The notes: generated by a model from the sequence alone, not told the origin. A stretch of 64,000 nt of DNA from Ga0077548 sp964575175 (GCA_964575175.1 CAZNPX010000001.1:70094-134093), one strand, 5' to 3'. Positions 17,099 through 25,738 are shown, numbered from the stretch's first letter. A program made the numbers and translations.

Positions 17099-17895
17099 AA
17101 GCTCGCGCCTTCCCGCGCGCCTGGGACGGGCGTGACGAGGAAACCGAATTCCGCAGATGGCTGATGGCGGCCGTGGTGGTGTTCGCGGCGCATCTGATCG
17201 CGACGCTCGCGATCCTCTATTGGCCGAAGCCGGTCAAGAGCGCGGGCGATGCCCCGCCTGCGATCCTCGTGGAGCTCGCGCCGCTGGCGGTCGCGCCTGA
17301 ATCGGAGCATCTCGACGTCGCGCCGGGCCCGGAGATGGTCGAGGCGCAGCCCAAGCAGGAGCCTGAACCGAAGCCCGAGGAGAAGACGCCGGCGCCAGAA
17401 CTGCCGCAGAAGGCGGAATCGGAAGTGGTGCTGCCGCCACCCGCGCCTGAGAAGAAGGAAGAGGAAAAGCCGCAGCCGCAGCCGCAAAAGGCGGTGCAGC
17501 AGCGCAAGGACCTGCAGAAGCATTATGCGCCGCAGACCACCGCGGCGCCGAAGCTCAATCTCAAAAAGGCGGCCCAGCCCGCGGCGACGGTTTCCGGGAC
17601 CACGGCGGACAGCGTTCTGGCAAATGCCAACTGGCGCGGAGCGGTCGTCGCGCATCTCAATCGTTTCAAGCGGTTTCCCGGCGGCGCAAGCGGCGGAACC
17701 GCCGTCGTTGCCTTCTCCATCGACCCCGGTGGCAGGGTCACTTCCGCGCGCCTCGTGAGAAGTTCGGGAAGCTCGGCGCTGGACGCAGATGCCGTCGCGA
17801 TGATCTGGCGCGCGAGCCCGGTGCCGGCGCCGCCCGCTTCGGTGAGCCGGGGCGCAGGCATCAGCCTTTCCGTTCCCGTCCGGTACGTCCGCTAG
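17095..17895 (+). CDS. tonB: Energy-transducing protein TonB
   Basis: 266 residues. A cytoplasmic tail (1-22) and a single membrane helix with the key His (VVVFAAHLIATLAILYW) are followed by a long Pro/Glu/Lys-rich periplasmic spacer (about 75-150, EPEPKPEEK and KEEEKPQPQPQK) and the C-terminal TonB domain from about residue 185 (NANWRGAVVAHLNRFKRFP through DADAVAMIWRASPVP). It touches the TonB box of the receptor to open the plug. Having a dedicated exbB-exbD-tonB set in the same unit suggests the receptor does not rely on a housekeeping system. Confidence 0.94.
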   Translation: MKARAFPRAWDGRDEETEFRRWLMAAVVVFAAHLIATLAILYWPKPVKSAGDAPPAILVELAPLAVAPESEHLDVAPGPEMVEAQPKQEPEPKPEEKTPAPELPQKAESEVVLPPPAPEKKEEEKPQPQPQKAVQQRKDLQKHYAPQTTAAPKLNLKKAAQPAATVSGTTADSVLANANWRGAVVAHLNRFKRFPGGASGGTAVVAFSIDPGGRVTSARLVRSSGSSALDADAVAMIWRASPVPAPPASVSRGAGISLSVPVRYVR

Positions 17896-17897
17896 TT

Positions 17898-17932
17898 CCG
17901 GCACGACACGCGCTGGCGGCGCGCGTAGCCGG
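17898..17932 (+). terminator. Composite hairpin after tonB (candidate terminator)
   Basis: Starting three bases after the tonB stop, CCGGC (17898-17902) pairs with GCCGG (17928-17932) and inside it ACGCGC (17908-17913) pairs with GCGCGT (17921-17926). No U-tract follows, so strong intrinsic termination is not assured. Confidence 0.45.
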
Positions 17933-18071
17933 CCACCCTCACTGTCTTTCCGATTTTCCGGCGCTTTGGATGCCCCGCATTCGCAGCGGCGATCCCGCTC
18001 CACAGCCGGGGCCGCGGGCGTTTGACATTCAACGGGGACTGTGAAGACTCAATTCAGAAACATAAACACTC

Positions 18072-18087
18072 GTTCACATATGTGAAC
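18072..18087. promoter_or_regulatory. 16-bp perfect palindrome, probable IclR operator
   Basis: GTTCACATATGTGAAC is a perfect 16-base palindrome ending 11 bases before the iclR start and just upstream of its GGGGAG ribosome site. Position and symmetry suit autorepression by the IclR-type protein. The preceding 170 bases (17896-18071) hold the tonB hairpin and a TTGACA at 18022-18027 without a clear -10. Confidence 0.7.
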
Positions 18088-18098
18088 AACGGGGAGCG

Positions 18099-18836
18099 AT
18101 GCCGGTAAAGAGCGCCCAGCGCGTCGTCGACATTTTCGATCTGTTCGCGACGCATAAAAAGCCGGTCGGACTTTCCCGGCTGGCGGCGGCGCTGCGCGTG
18201 CCGAAATCGAGCTGTCTTGCCTTGCTGAAGACGCTGACCAGCAGCGGTTATCTCTACGAGACGGGAGAGCGGGGCGCCTATTATCCGACGCGCCGCTGGC
18301 TTCATAACGCGCAGATCATCGCGGAGCACGAGCCCTTCGTGCAGGGCGCGCACCAGTTGCTCGTTCGTCTCAGCGAGGAGATCGGCGAAACGCTCATCCT
18401 CGGAAAACTCGTCGGCGATCATGTGCAGTATTTCGATGTGGTCGAGGCGACGCAGACGCTTCGCTACACGGCGACGCCGGGGCAGTTGAAGCCGCTGCAT
18501 GGTACGGGCTCGGGGAAGGCCGCGCTCAGCGCATTGAGCAAGAGCGAGCGCACGAAGCTGATCCGGTCGATCGACATGCGCAAGCTGACGGCGCGGACGA
18601 TCACGAGCCGGGCCACGCTCGAGAAGGAGATCGAAGCCGGTATCGCCAAGGGCTGGCACGTCTCCGTCGGAGAGAATGCCGAAGGTGCCACCGCGATCGC
18701 GGTGCCGATCCGTCTCGGCGACGAACCCTTCGTGCTGATCGCCGCGGGCCTAAGCGAACGCATGGAAAAGAGAATTGCGAAGATCGGCGAGCGCCTGCGC
18801 GCGGCGAGCAAGCAATTCGAGAAACCGCAAATCTGA
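18099..18836 (+). CDS. IclR family transcriptional regulator
   Basis: 245 residues. The N-terminal winged helix-turn-helix (SAQRVVDIFDLFATHKKPVG, then LAAALRVPKSSCLALLKTL) is followed by the IclR effector domain (HGTGSGKAALSALSKSE near 130, and AVPIRLGDEPFVLIAAGLSE near 205). IclR proteins commonly control carboxylate and aromatic catabolism in response to a pathway metabolite. Its gene heads a cluster of cupin, CoA-transferase, TRAP transporter and lyase genes in the same direction, which it probably controls. Confidence 0.93.
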   Translation: MPVKSAQRVVDIFDLFATHKKPVGLSRLAAALRVPKSSCLALLKTLTSSGYLYETGERGAYYPTRRWLHNAQIIAEHEPFVQGAHQLLVRLSEEIGETLILGKLVGDHVQYFDVVEATQTLRYTATPGQLKPLHGTGSGKAALSALSKSERTKLIRSIDMRKLTARTITSRATLEKEIEAGIAKGWHVSVGENAEGATAIAVPIRLGDEPFVLIAAGLSERMEKRIAKIGERLRAASKQFEKPQI

Positions 18837-18877
18837 CGGGTAAAGAAAAACAACGATCCAAACGGGAAGAAACGGAA

Positions 18878-19255
18878 GTGGAAGAAATCAAATACTGCAT
18901 TCGCTTTGACGAAGTCACGCCGTATCACCCGGCCAATCACACCGGCACGACGAACCGGCGCCTGATCGGCCTGGAAACGGGCTCGAAGCGCGTGGAAATG
19001 CTGCATGGCACGATCGAGCCGGGCGAAGGCGCCTTGCCGCACGCGCATCCGCGGATCGATCAGATCTGCTATCTGCTCGAAGGCCGCGCCCATGTCGAGG
19101 TCGCGGGCCAGAGCTTCGAGATGGGGAGCGGCGACAGCTGCTTTTTTCCCGCCGGTGAGAAGCATCTCTTCAAGGTAATCAGCAAGGAGCCGGTCAAGGT
19201 TCTCGTCGTTTACACGCCGCCTTACGGTGAAAACCCGGCGGAAGTCGTGCGCTGA
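18878..19255 (+). CDS. Small cupin-domain protein
   Basis: 125 residues, single beta-barrel. Cupin motif 1 is near residues 47-67 (GEGALPHAHPRIDQICYLLEG) and motif 2 near 85-98 (GDSCFFPAGEKHLF). Motif 1 has His-x-His and motif 2 a His, so a metal site is probable. GTG 18878 follows a purine-rich AACGGAA. Such small cupins act as isomerases, decarboxylases or unknown partners in catabolic operons; function here is not known. It lies between the regulator and the CoA-transferase. Confidence 0.8.
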   Translation: MEEIKYCIRFDEVTPYHPANHTGTTNRRLIGLETGSKRVEMLHGTIEPGEGALPHAHPRIDQICYLLEGRAHVEVAGQSFEMGSGDSCFFPAGEKHLFKVISKEPVKVLVVYTPPYGENPAEVVR

Positions 19256-19263
19256 GTGCATTC

Positions 19264-20529
19264 ATGTCCGGCTCCCGTCCGCAACCAGAAATCGAACAGG
19301 CCGCCTCGGGGCCGCTTGCCGGACTCAAGGTCGTCGACCTCACCACGGTCGTGATGGGGCCGGTCGCGACCCAGGTGCTTGCCGACTATGGCGCGGACGT
19401 CATCAAGGTCGAGCCGCCGGAGGGCGACGTGATGCGTCTGGCGGCGCCGATGCGGAACGTCGGCATGGGGGCGATGTATCTCCAGGCGAACCGCAACAAG
19501 CGCAGCATCGTGCTGGACGTAAAGCAGGAGCAGGGCAGGCGCGCGCTCCTGAAGCTCTGTGCGGATGCCGACATCTTCATTCACAATATCCGCCCCGCCG
19601 CGATGAAGCGGATCGGCTTGGCGCCGGAGGACATCAAGGCCGTCAATCCGCGCATCATCTATGTGAGCCTGATCGGCTACGGCGAAGGTGGGCGCTATGC
19701 GGGCCGGCCCGCTTATGACGATCTCATTCAGGGCGTTTCGGGGATACCGTCGCTCTATTCCCGCGCCTCGGGCGAAGCGCCGCAATACGTGCCGCTGACG
19801 ATGGCCGATCGGATCTGCGGCATCAGCGCGGTCCATGCGGTGCTGGCGGCGGTGATTTTCCGCGACCGCAGCGGCAAGGGGCAGGCCATCGAGGTCCCCA
19901 TGTTCGAGACCATGGCGCAGTTCGTGCTCGGCGATCACATGGGCGGAAGGACGTTCGAACCGGCGCTCGGCGAGACCGGCTATCCGCGGCTGCTCGCGCA
20001 CGACCGTCGGCCGTACCGGACCAGCGACGGCCATGTTTGCGTCCTGATCTATACCGACAAGCAGTGGCGCGCGTTTTTCGATGCGATCGGCGAGGGGCCG
20101 TGGAGCGAGACGGAGAAGCGCTTTGCCGCGCATGGCGTGCGCGCAAAGCATTACAACGAAGTCTATCGCTTCCTCGCCGGAGTTTTTGCGACCCGCTCCA
20201 CCGGCGAATGGATGAAGCTGCTGCTTGCGCAGGATATTCCCCATGCGCCGATGCATAGCGTCGACAGCCTGATCGACGACGCGCACCTGCATGAAACGAA
20301 CTTCTTCAGCGAGATCGAGCATCCGAGCGAAGGCAGAATCCGCCTTCCGAATGCTGCGAGCCGCTGGAGCGAGTCGCAGCCGCAACTCATGCGCCACCCG
20401 CCGAAGCTCGGCGAACAGAGCGTCGAGATTTTGCAGGCTGCCGGATACAGCCCTGCCGAGATCGAGCGGCTTTGCATGGAGCGCGTGACATTGGACGGAC
20501 GTAACGAGTTGTCGAGAACTTCAGCATGA
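19264..20529 (+). CDS. Family III (CaiB/BaiF) CoA-transferase
   Basis: 421 residues, the expected size. The N-terminal motif GLKVVDLTTVVMGPVATQVLADYGADVIKVE is followed by NRNKRSIVLDVK. The catalytic Asp is Asp152 in PAYDDLIQGVSG, which forms the acyl-anhydride intermediate. It moves CoA from a donor such as succinyl-CoA to a carboxylic acid. With a CitE-type lyase and a MaoC hydratase downstream, an itaconate, mesaconate or citramalate CoA-transferase role is plausible, though not provable from sequence. Its stop overlaps the next start by four bases. Confidence 0.92.
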   Translation: MSGSRPQPEIEQAASGPLAGLKVVDLTTVVMGPVATQVLADYGADVIKVEPPEGDVMRLAAPMRNVGMGAMYLQANRNKRSIVLDVKQEQGRRALLKLCADADIFIHNIRPAAMKRIGLAPEDIKAVNPRIIYVSLIGYGEGGRYAGRPAYDDLIQGVSGIPSLYSRASGEAPQYVPLTMADRICGISAVHAVLAAVIFRDRSGKGQAIEVPMFETMAQFVLGDHMGGRTFEPALGETGYPRLLAHDRRPYRTSDGHVCVLIYTDKQWRAFFDAIGEGPWSETEKRFAAHGVRAKHYNEVYRFLAGVFATRSTGEWMKLLLAQDIPHAPMHSVDSLIDDAHLHETNFFSEIEHPSEGRIRLPNAASRWSESQPQLMRHPPKLGEQSVEILQAAGYSPAEIERLCMERVTLDGRNELSRTSA

Positions 20530-21146
20530 GAATCTTCAGCCAGACCTTCGATGACATGACCCCGATGCCGGATGAATGCGCCTTCGGCCTCGCGCAGCCG
20601 GATGGCACCTATCGCTGGGGGCACAACAGAAATCCCCACTTCGGCTGGAGCAGCCTGCCGCAGGGAACGAAGTCGCTCGCAATCATCAACGACGACCTCG
20701 ATGTGCCGGTGAAGCTCGACACCTTCAACAAGGAAGGTGCGGTCGTCTCCAAGGATCAGCTTCGCCGCACGCTCTGCCATTGGGTCTTGATCGACCTCTC
20801 GCCGGACATCAGCGAGATCAGGCTTGGCGAGTTTTCGGAAGGCGTCACCGAGGGTGGCAAACCGGGCCCTGAGGCCGCGCGCGAGGCGCGTCAGGGCATC
20901 AACGAATACACCGACTGGTTCAAGAACGATGCCAAGATGAAGGGCAATTACTTCGGCTACGACGGGCCCTGTCCGCCGTGGAACGACGAGAAATCGCACC
21001 GCTACGTCTTCACGCTCTACGCGCTGGATGTGCCGCGTCTGGATGTCGAAGGCGCCTTCGACAAGGTGGCGGCGCTATCCGCCATGCGTGGTCACATACT
21101 GGAAATGGCGTCGATCACCGGATTGTTCGCGACGCGGCGCGGATGA
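20526..21146 (+). CDS. YbhB/YbcL-type PEBP (Raf-kinase-inhibitor-like) protein
   Basis: 206 residues. Phosphatidylethanolamine-binding-protein fold: HNRNPHFGWSSLPQGTKSLAIINDD near the start, LCHWVLIDLSP, then NYFGYDGPCPPWNDEKSHRYVFTLYALD, which carries the family's GPCPP and HRY motifs around the anion-binding pocket. No signal peptide is seen, so it is cytoplasmic. The bacterial role is not established. Here it is translationally coupled (ATGA) to the CoA-transferase, suggesting a link to the pathway. Confidence 0.85.
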   Translation: MRIFSQTFDDMTPMPDECAFGLAQPDGTYRWGHNRNPHFGWSSLPQGTKSLAIINDDLDVPVKLDTFNKEGAVVSKDQLRRTLCHWVLIDLSPDISEIRLGEFSEGVTEGGKPGPEAAREARQGINEYTDWFKNDAKMKGNYFGYDGPCPPWNDEKSHRYVFTLYALDVPRLDVEGAFDKVAALSAMRGHILEMASITGLFATRRG

Positions 21147-21191
21147 AGCAACGGCAACAAGACAAGTCAGAAACGAAAAAGGGTGAGGAAA

Positions 21192-22262
21192 ATGAAAATC
21201 AGACACATGGTACAAGCGTTCTGTGCGCTGGTCGTCGTCATGCTGGCGACGCCGGCATCGGCGCAGCAGACCATCAAGATCACGATGTCGGCAGGCCATC
21301 CGCCGGCATTTCTCTGGGTGAAGGTTCTGGAAGAATTCTTCGCGCCGGAAGTGGACAAGCGCCTTGCCGCCGCCGGCAACAAATATAAGGTCGAGTGGAC
21401 CAGGGCTTGGGCCGGAACGCTGGCCAAGGTCGGCGCGGAATCCGTCGCCATTAAGGACGGCGTTTCCGACATGGGCTTCGTCGGCACGCTGTTCGAGGGC
21501 GCGCGCTTCCCGCTCCAGAACGTTACCTTCTACGCGCCTTTCGGCACCAACGACGTGGCGCTCACCTCGAGCATTATCGCGGAATTGCAGCAGAAGCATC
21601 CGCAAATGCTGGACGCCTGGACCAAGAACAACCTCGTCTATCTCGGCGGTGCGTCGCTCGACAGCTACCAGCTTTTCACGAACTTCCCGGTGAAGTCGCT
21701 CGACGACCTCAAGGGCCGCAAGATTTCCGCCCCCGGCACCGCGGCGAACTGGATCAACGGCACCGGCGCCATCGCGGTCGGCGGCAATCTCAGCACCTAT
21801 TTCGAGGACATCAAGGCGGGTGCTTCGGAAGGCGCGCTGGCATTCATCACCGGTGCATGGCCCGCGAAGCTTCACGAGGTCGCGCCCTACATCACGCGCG
21901 TCAACATCGGCGCGATGTATGCGGGCGGCATCGTAATGAACAAGCGCAAATTCGACTCGCTGCCGCCTGAAGTGCAGAAGATCTTCCGCGAAGTCGGCAT
22001 CGAGTTCGCGGCGCGCTTCTCGAAGCTCGAGATCGACACTGCCGCGGCGCTTGAGCAGCGCATGAAGGACGCCGGCGCCAAGGTCTATGAGCTCGACGCC
22101 GAAACCCGCAAGAAGTGGGCCGCAGCGCTGCCCGATATCGGCAAGATCTGGGCGAAGGACCTTCAGGACAAACAGCGCCTGCCGGCGGCGGCCGTGTTGC
22201 AGGATTACATGGAGCTGCTTCGCAAGGCGAATGCGGACCTGCCGCGCGATTGGTCGAAGTAA
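21192..22262 (+). CDS. dctP: TRAP transporter substrate-binding protein DctP
   Basis: 356 residues from ATG 21192 (GAGG just upstream; GTG 21183 is in frame). A Sec signal ends at TPASA. The DctP fold is recognised by ITMSAGHPPAFLWVKVLEEF, the ligand-binding region around LFTNFPVKSLDDLKGRKI, then GAMYAGGIVMNKRKFDSLPPEVQKIFREV. It captures an organic acid in the periplasm for sodium-driven import by DctQM. With the CoA-transferase/lyase/hydratase set the ligand is most likely a C4-C6 dicarboxylate, by inference. Confidence 0.92.
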   Translation: MKIRHMVQAFCALVVVMLATPASAQQTIKITMSAGHPPAFLWVKVLEEFFAPEVDKRLAAAGNKYKVEWTRAWAGTLAKVGAESVAIKDGVSDMGFVGTLFEGARFPLQNVTFYAPFGTNDVALTSSIIAELQQKHPQMLDAWTKNNLVYLGGASLDSYQLFTNFPVKSLDDLKGRKISAPGTAANWINGTGAIAVGGNLSTYFEDIKAGASEGALAFITGAWPAKLHEVAPYITRVNIGAMYAGGIVMNKRKFDSLPPEVQKIFREVGIEFAARFSKLEIDTAAALEQRMKDAGAKVYELDAETRKKWAAALPDIGKIWAKDLQDKQRLPAAAVLQDYMELLRKANADLPRDWSK

Positions 22263-22277
22263 AGACGCAGGTAGGCC

Positions 22278-22841
22278 ATGCAGCCTGACGACAACAACCG
22301 GGAGCCCGTACCGCTTGAGCGGTATGGGCTCCCCATGCCGCTCGGATTCGATCGCCTGACGACGCTGATGAACGCGATCGGGACGATCTGGATTCTCGGC
22401 ATTATGGTGTTGCTCACCGCCGACGTGGTCGGGCGCATCGTATTCAACGCGCCGATCCGTGGCGTCATCGAAATCGTCACAATCTCGATCGTTAGCATTG
22501 TCTTCCTGCAACTCGCGGGCTCGGCCCACAAGGGCAAGTTCACGCGCGCGGACACGATGCTGCACCGGCTGAACCGGAGCAGCCCGCGCGCCGCGCGAAG
22601 CCTGCAAGCGTTCTTCCACCTTTGCGCAGCGCTGATGCTTGTGATCATTGCCAACGCAAGCTGGCCGTCATTGGTCGAGTCCTGGGAGACCGGAGAATAT
22701 CTCGGCGCCATCGGCGATTTCCAGGCCTGGCTCTGGCCGATGCGCGCGGTCATCTGTTTCGGCGCGGGCTGCGCCGCGCTCACGTTCCTCCTGCTTGCGA
22801 TCGACGATCTCTGGCAGGCATTCAAAGCGAAGAAGTCATGA
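22278..22841 (+). CDS. dctQ: TRAP transporter small permease DctQ
   Basis: 187 residues with four membrane helices (about 34-52, 68-88, 110-130, 150-172) and the family pattern LTADVVGRIVFNAPIRGVIEI. It links the binding protein to DctM. The first 19 codons encode a very strong hairpin (22300-22333). A start at ATG 22335 just after it would give the common DctQ N-terminal length, but ATG 22278 has the better ribosome site (CAGGT, five bases upstream). The stop overlaps dctM as ATGA. Confidence 0.85.
   Translation: MQPDDNNREPVPLERYGLPMPLGFDRLTTLMNAIGTIWILGIMVLLTADVVGRIVFNAPIRGVIEIVTISIVSIVFLQLAGSAHKGKFTRADTMLHRLNRSSPRAARSLQAFFHLCAALMLVIIANASWPSLVESWETGEYLGAIGDFQAWLWPMRAVICFGAGCAALTFLLLAIDDLWQAFKAKKS
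22300..22333 (+). other. 15-bp stem hairpin at the dctP/dctQ junction
   Basis: GGGAGCCCGTACCGC (22300-22314) pairs with GCGGTATGGGCTCCC (22319-22333) with a TTGA loop and one G-U pair. It lies 38 bases after the dctP stop, inside the annotated 5' end of dctQ. It could stabilise dctP mRNA or damp dctQM translation, or be an inserted palindromic repeat. Confidence 0.75.
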
Positions 22842-24148
22842 CTGAGAATGTCGCGATCGCACTGAGCTGCCTCAGTGCGATTTTTGTTCTGATCTATATG
22901 GGCATGCATGTCGCGATCGCGCTCGGTCTGGCGTCGCTCGTGGGCGTTTATTTCATGCGCGGCGATTTTCAGGTCGCGGCCAATATGCTCGCGCAGGCCA
23001 GCAGCGACGCCATCGCCAGCCACGTCTTCGGCGTGGTGCCGCTTTTCGTGCTGATGGGTTTCCTGGTGGCGACGGCGGATATCGGGAAGGACGCATACGA
23101 AGTCGCCAACCAGGTGTTCAGGCGAATCCGGGGCGGCCTCGGCATTGCCACGGTCGCGGCGAACGCAATTTTCGCGGCGATCACCGGAATTTCCATTGCG
23201 TCGGCTGCGGTATTCACCCGGATCGCGGTGCCGGAAATGCTGCGCTACAATTATCACCCGCGCTTTGCCGTCGGCGTCGTCGCCGGATCGTCGGTGCTGG
23301 GCATGCTGATCCCGCCGTCGCTCTTGATGATTATTTACGGCTTCGTTTCCGGCGTTTCGATCGGCAAGATGTTCATCGCCGGCATCGTCCCGGGTATCGT
23401 GCTCGCCACCGTTTTCGCGCTCGGCATTCTGTTCATGGCGCGCTTCATGCCCTCGCAGGTCGGCGGAACCGTGGTTCTCGACGACGGTCCTAAAATGTCG
23501 GCGATAGAGATGTTCGTGAAGCTGATGCCGACGGTGCTGCTGATCGCATTGTGCATGGGCGGCATTTACGCGGGCTATTTCACACCGACCGAGAGCGGCG
23601 CGATCGGCGCCGCCGGCGCGCTTCTGATCGCGCTCAGCCGTCGCCGCCTGACCTGGGAGTCGTTCTGGAAGGTGTTGCTCGAGACGGGGTATGTCACCGT
23701 ATCGATCTCCTTCCTCATCATCTGCGCGAACATGTTTACGCGCATGTTGGCGATGTCCGGCCTGCCGCAGTTCTTCATCAAGCTGATGACGGATGCCGGG
23801 CTCGGAGAAACCGGCTTTCTCAGCATCCACCTACTGATCGTGCTCGCGCTCGGCACGATCATCGACTCGACGTCGATCCTCTTGATCGTGCTTCCGTTGG
23901 TCTTGCCGATCGCGCAGGGCTTCGGCATGGATCTGGTGTGGTTCGGGATCGTGACCATCGTCGCCGTGGAGGTCGGGCTCCTGACGCCTCCATTCGGCCT
24001 TTCGATCTTCGTCGTGAAAAGCACGCTGGCCGACCCGCGGTTCCCATTGGGCGAGATCTTCAAGGGCACGGTTCCATTCGTAATCATGATGCTGGTCGTG
24101 CTCGTGCTGCTGGTCGCGTTTCCGCAACTCAGTCTCGTATTGCTTTAG
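22838..24148 (+). CDS. dctM: TRAP transporter large permease DctM
   Basis: 436 residues with about 12 membrane helices, normal for DctM. Family motifs: VVPLFVLMGFLVATADIG, ITGISIASAAVFTRIAVPEM, GVVAGSSVLGMLIPPSLLMI near residue 145, and AGYFTPTESGAIGAAGALLI near 250. The conserved second-half segment ILLIVLPLVLPIAQGFGMDLVWFGI is present. It is the sodium-driven membrane channel of the importer, co-translated with dctQ. Confidence 0.94.
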   Translation: MTENVAIALSCLSAIFVLIYMGMHVAIALGLASLVGVYFMRGDFQVAANMLAQASSDAIASHVFGVVPLFVLMGFLVATADIGKDAYEVANQVFRRIRGGLGIATVAANAIFAAITGISIASAAVFTRIAVPEMLRYNYHPRFAVGVVAGSSVLGMLIPPSLLMIIYGFVSGVSIGKMFIAGIVPGIVLATVFALGILFMARFMPSQVGGTVVLDDGPKMSAIEMFVKLMPTVLLIALCMGGIYAGYFTPTESGAIGAAGALLIALSRRRLTWESFWKVLLETGYVTVSISFLIICANMFTRMLAMSGLPQFFIKLMTDAGLGETGFLSIHLLIVLALGTIIDSTSILLIVLPLVLPIAQGFGMDLVWFGIVTIVAVEVGLLTPPFGLSIFVVKSTLADPRFPLGEIFKGTVPFVIMMLVVLVLLVAFPQLSLVLL

Positions 24149-24187
24149 CGCCACGAACGGAGAGCGGTGAGGGAAGGAACGGTAACG

Positions 24188-25081
24188 ATGCCCGCTGCGC
24201 CAGTTGCTCCGCTAATGCCGCGCTCGTTCCTGTTCGTTCCCGGCGACAGAGAGCGGAAAATCGCGAAGGCCGCGGGCCTCAAGCCCGATGCGGTCATCCT
24301 CGATCTGGAGGATGCCGTCGCGGCGGAGCGGCGGCCGGCCGCGCGTGAAATCATCCGCTCCTTTCTGGCAAGCGGGCAGCCCGGCAAGGCGATGCAGCGT
24401 TGGGTTCGCATCAATCCGCTCGCGGAAGATGCGGCGCTCGACGATCTGGCGGCGGTCGTTGGCGGCGCACCGGACGGCATCGTGCTGCCGAAAACGCATT
24501 CCGGCGCGGATGTCTCGCGGCTGTCGTTCATGCTGGATGCGCTGGAGGCGCGCGAGGGTATCGCCCGCGGTTCGATCCGCATCATGCCGGTTGCGACCGA
24601 AACGCCGGAGGCGATCTTTGCGCTCGGCACCTACCGGGCTGCGAGTGCGCGGCTGGCGGCGCTCACCTGGGGCGCGGAAGACATCGCCGCGGCCGTCGGC
24701 GCAACCACCAACCGGCGCGGCGATGGCATTTATGACGATCTCTATCGCCTGTCCCGGACGCTGTGCCTGACCGGGGCAAAGGCGGCCGGCGTGCCCGCGA
24801 TCGATACGATCTGGCCCGATTTCCGCGATCTCGACGGCCTGCGCGCGGACGCGAGTGCTGCGCGGCGTCAGGGCTTCTCCGGCAAGATGGCGATCCACCC
24901 CGATCAGGTCGCGGTCATCCATGAGGCCTTCAAGCCTTCGGCCGCGGAGCTCGACCATGCGCGCCGCGTGGTCGCGATCTTCGCCAAGGGCGTCGGGGCT
25001 GCGAGCCTGGACGGCAAGATGCTCGACATGCCGCATCTCAAGCAGGCGCAGAACATCATCGCGATGGCGGAAAGAGCGTGA
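24188..25081 (+). CDS. CitE/HpcH-HpaI family acyl-CoA lyase
   Basis: 297 residues. RSFLFVPGDRERKIAKA at the start and DAVILDLEDAVAAERRPAAR near 35-55 are diagnostic of the citrate-lyase-beta/malyl-CoA lyase family; the acidic Mg2+ ligands lie in LTWGAEDIAAAVGA. Products are acetyl-CoA plus an oxo acid (pyruvate from citramalyl-CoA, glyoxylate from malyl-CoA). Next to a CoA-transferase and a MaoC hydratase, (S)-citramalyl-CoA lyase is a good candidate. ATG 24188 (AGGA upstream) is chosen; GTG 24167 is in frame. Confidence 0.9.
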   Translation: MPAAPVAPLMPRSFLFVPGDRERKIAKAAGLKPDAVILDLEDAVAAERRPAAREIIRSFLASGQPGKAMQRWVRINPLAEDAALDDLAAVVGGAPDGIVLPKTHSGADVSRLSFMLDALEAREGIARGSIRIMPVATETPEAIFALGTYRAASARLAALTWGAEDIAAAVGATTNRRGDGIYDDLYRLSRTLCLTGAKAAGVPAIDTIWPDFRDLDGLRADASAARRQGFSGKMAIHPDQVAVIHEAFKPSAAELDHARRVVAIFAKGVGAASLDGKMLDMPHLKQAQNIIAMAERA

Positions 25082-25120
25082 ACGCTGCCCACCGGAAAAG
25101 AGCAGAAGCAGGAGGCGCAA

Positions 25121-25576
25121 GTGGCGGGGCTTTATTACGAGGAATTCAGTGTCGGTCAGGAATTCAGGCACGCGATCCGGCGCACGCTGACGGAAATGGA
25201 CAACGTCCTGTTCTCGTCGCTCACGCATAATCCGGCGGCGCTGCATCTGGACGAGGAATACTGCAAGAACGAAACCGAGTTCGGTACGCGCATCATCAAT
25301 AGTGCGTTCACGCTCGGCCTGGTCGTCGGCATTTCCGTCGGCGATACGACGCTCGGCACCACGATTGCCAATCTGGGCTGGGACGAGGTGCGTTTTCCCC
25401 GTCCGCTGTTTCCCGGCGATACGGTGCATGTCCGCTCGGTGGTCCGCGAGATGCGCGAGAGCAAATCCCGTTCCGATTGCGGGATCGTGCGGTTCCTTCA
25501 CGAAGGCTTCAATCAGCGGAATGAGCTGGTCGCCACCTGCCTGCGCTCGGCGCTCATGAAAAAGAAGCCGTCGTAG
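25121..25576 (+). CDS. MaoC-like acyl-CoA hydratase
   Basis: 151 residues, single hot-dog domain. YYEEFSVGQEFRHAIRRTLTE opens the MaoC pattern; the hydratase motif with catalytic Asp/Asn-His is expected at SSLTHNPAALHLDEEY (about 31-47). A GIS-Gly-rich helix (FTLGLVVGISVGDTTLG) and FPRPLFPGDTVHVRSVV follow. In known itaconate clusters a MaoC-like protein hydrates itaconyl-CoA to citramalyl-CoA, the substrate of the neighbouring CitE-type lyase. Mesaconyl-CoA hydration is the main alternative. GTG start with a preceding AGGAGGC. Confidence 0.88.
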   Translation: MAGLYYEEFSVGQEFRHAIRRTLTEMDNVLFSSLTHNPAALHLDEEYCKNETEFGTRIINSAFTLGLVVGISVGDTTLGTTIANLGWDEVRFPRPLFPGDTVHVRSVVREMRESKSRSDCGIVRFLHEGFNQRNELVATCLRSALMKKKPS

Positions 25577-25630
25577 CGCACCAGTCGCGCGCGACAGATT
25601 TCGCGTGCGGCCAAGAGGCGGCCAACGCAT

Positions 25631-25641
25631 TTGTCCGACAA
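25631..25641. promoter_or_regulatory. GntR/FadR-type operator, distal
   Basis: TTGTCCGACAA, a perfect 11-base palindrome (5+1+5), matches the TTGTnnnACAA-like sites of the FadR subfamily. It lies 136 bases upstream of the gntR-type start. Confidence 0.65.
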
Positions 25642-25738
25642 TCGCCAATACGTTCGCTTGCGATAGTTCAAAGGCTTACGTACTTTGTGCAAAGCACCAT
25701 TTTATCGGTATTGACGATGCGATTTGGGCTACACTAGC

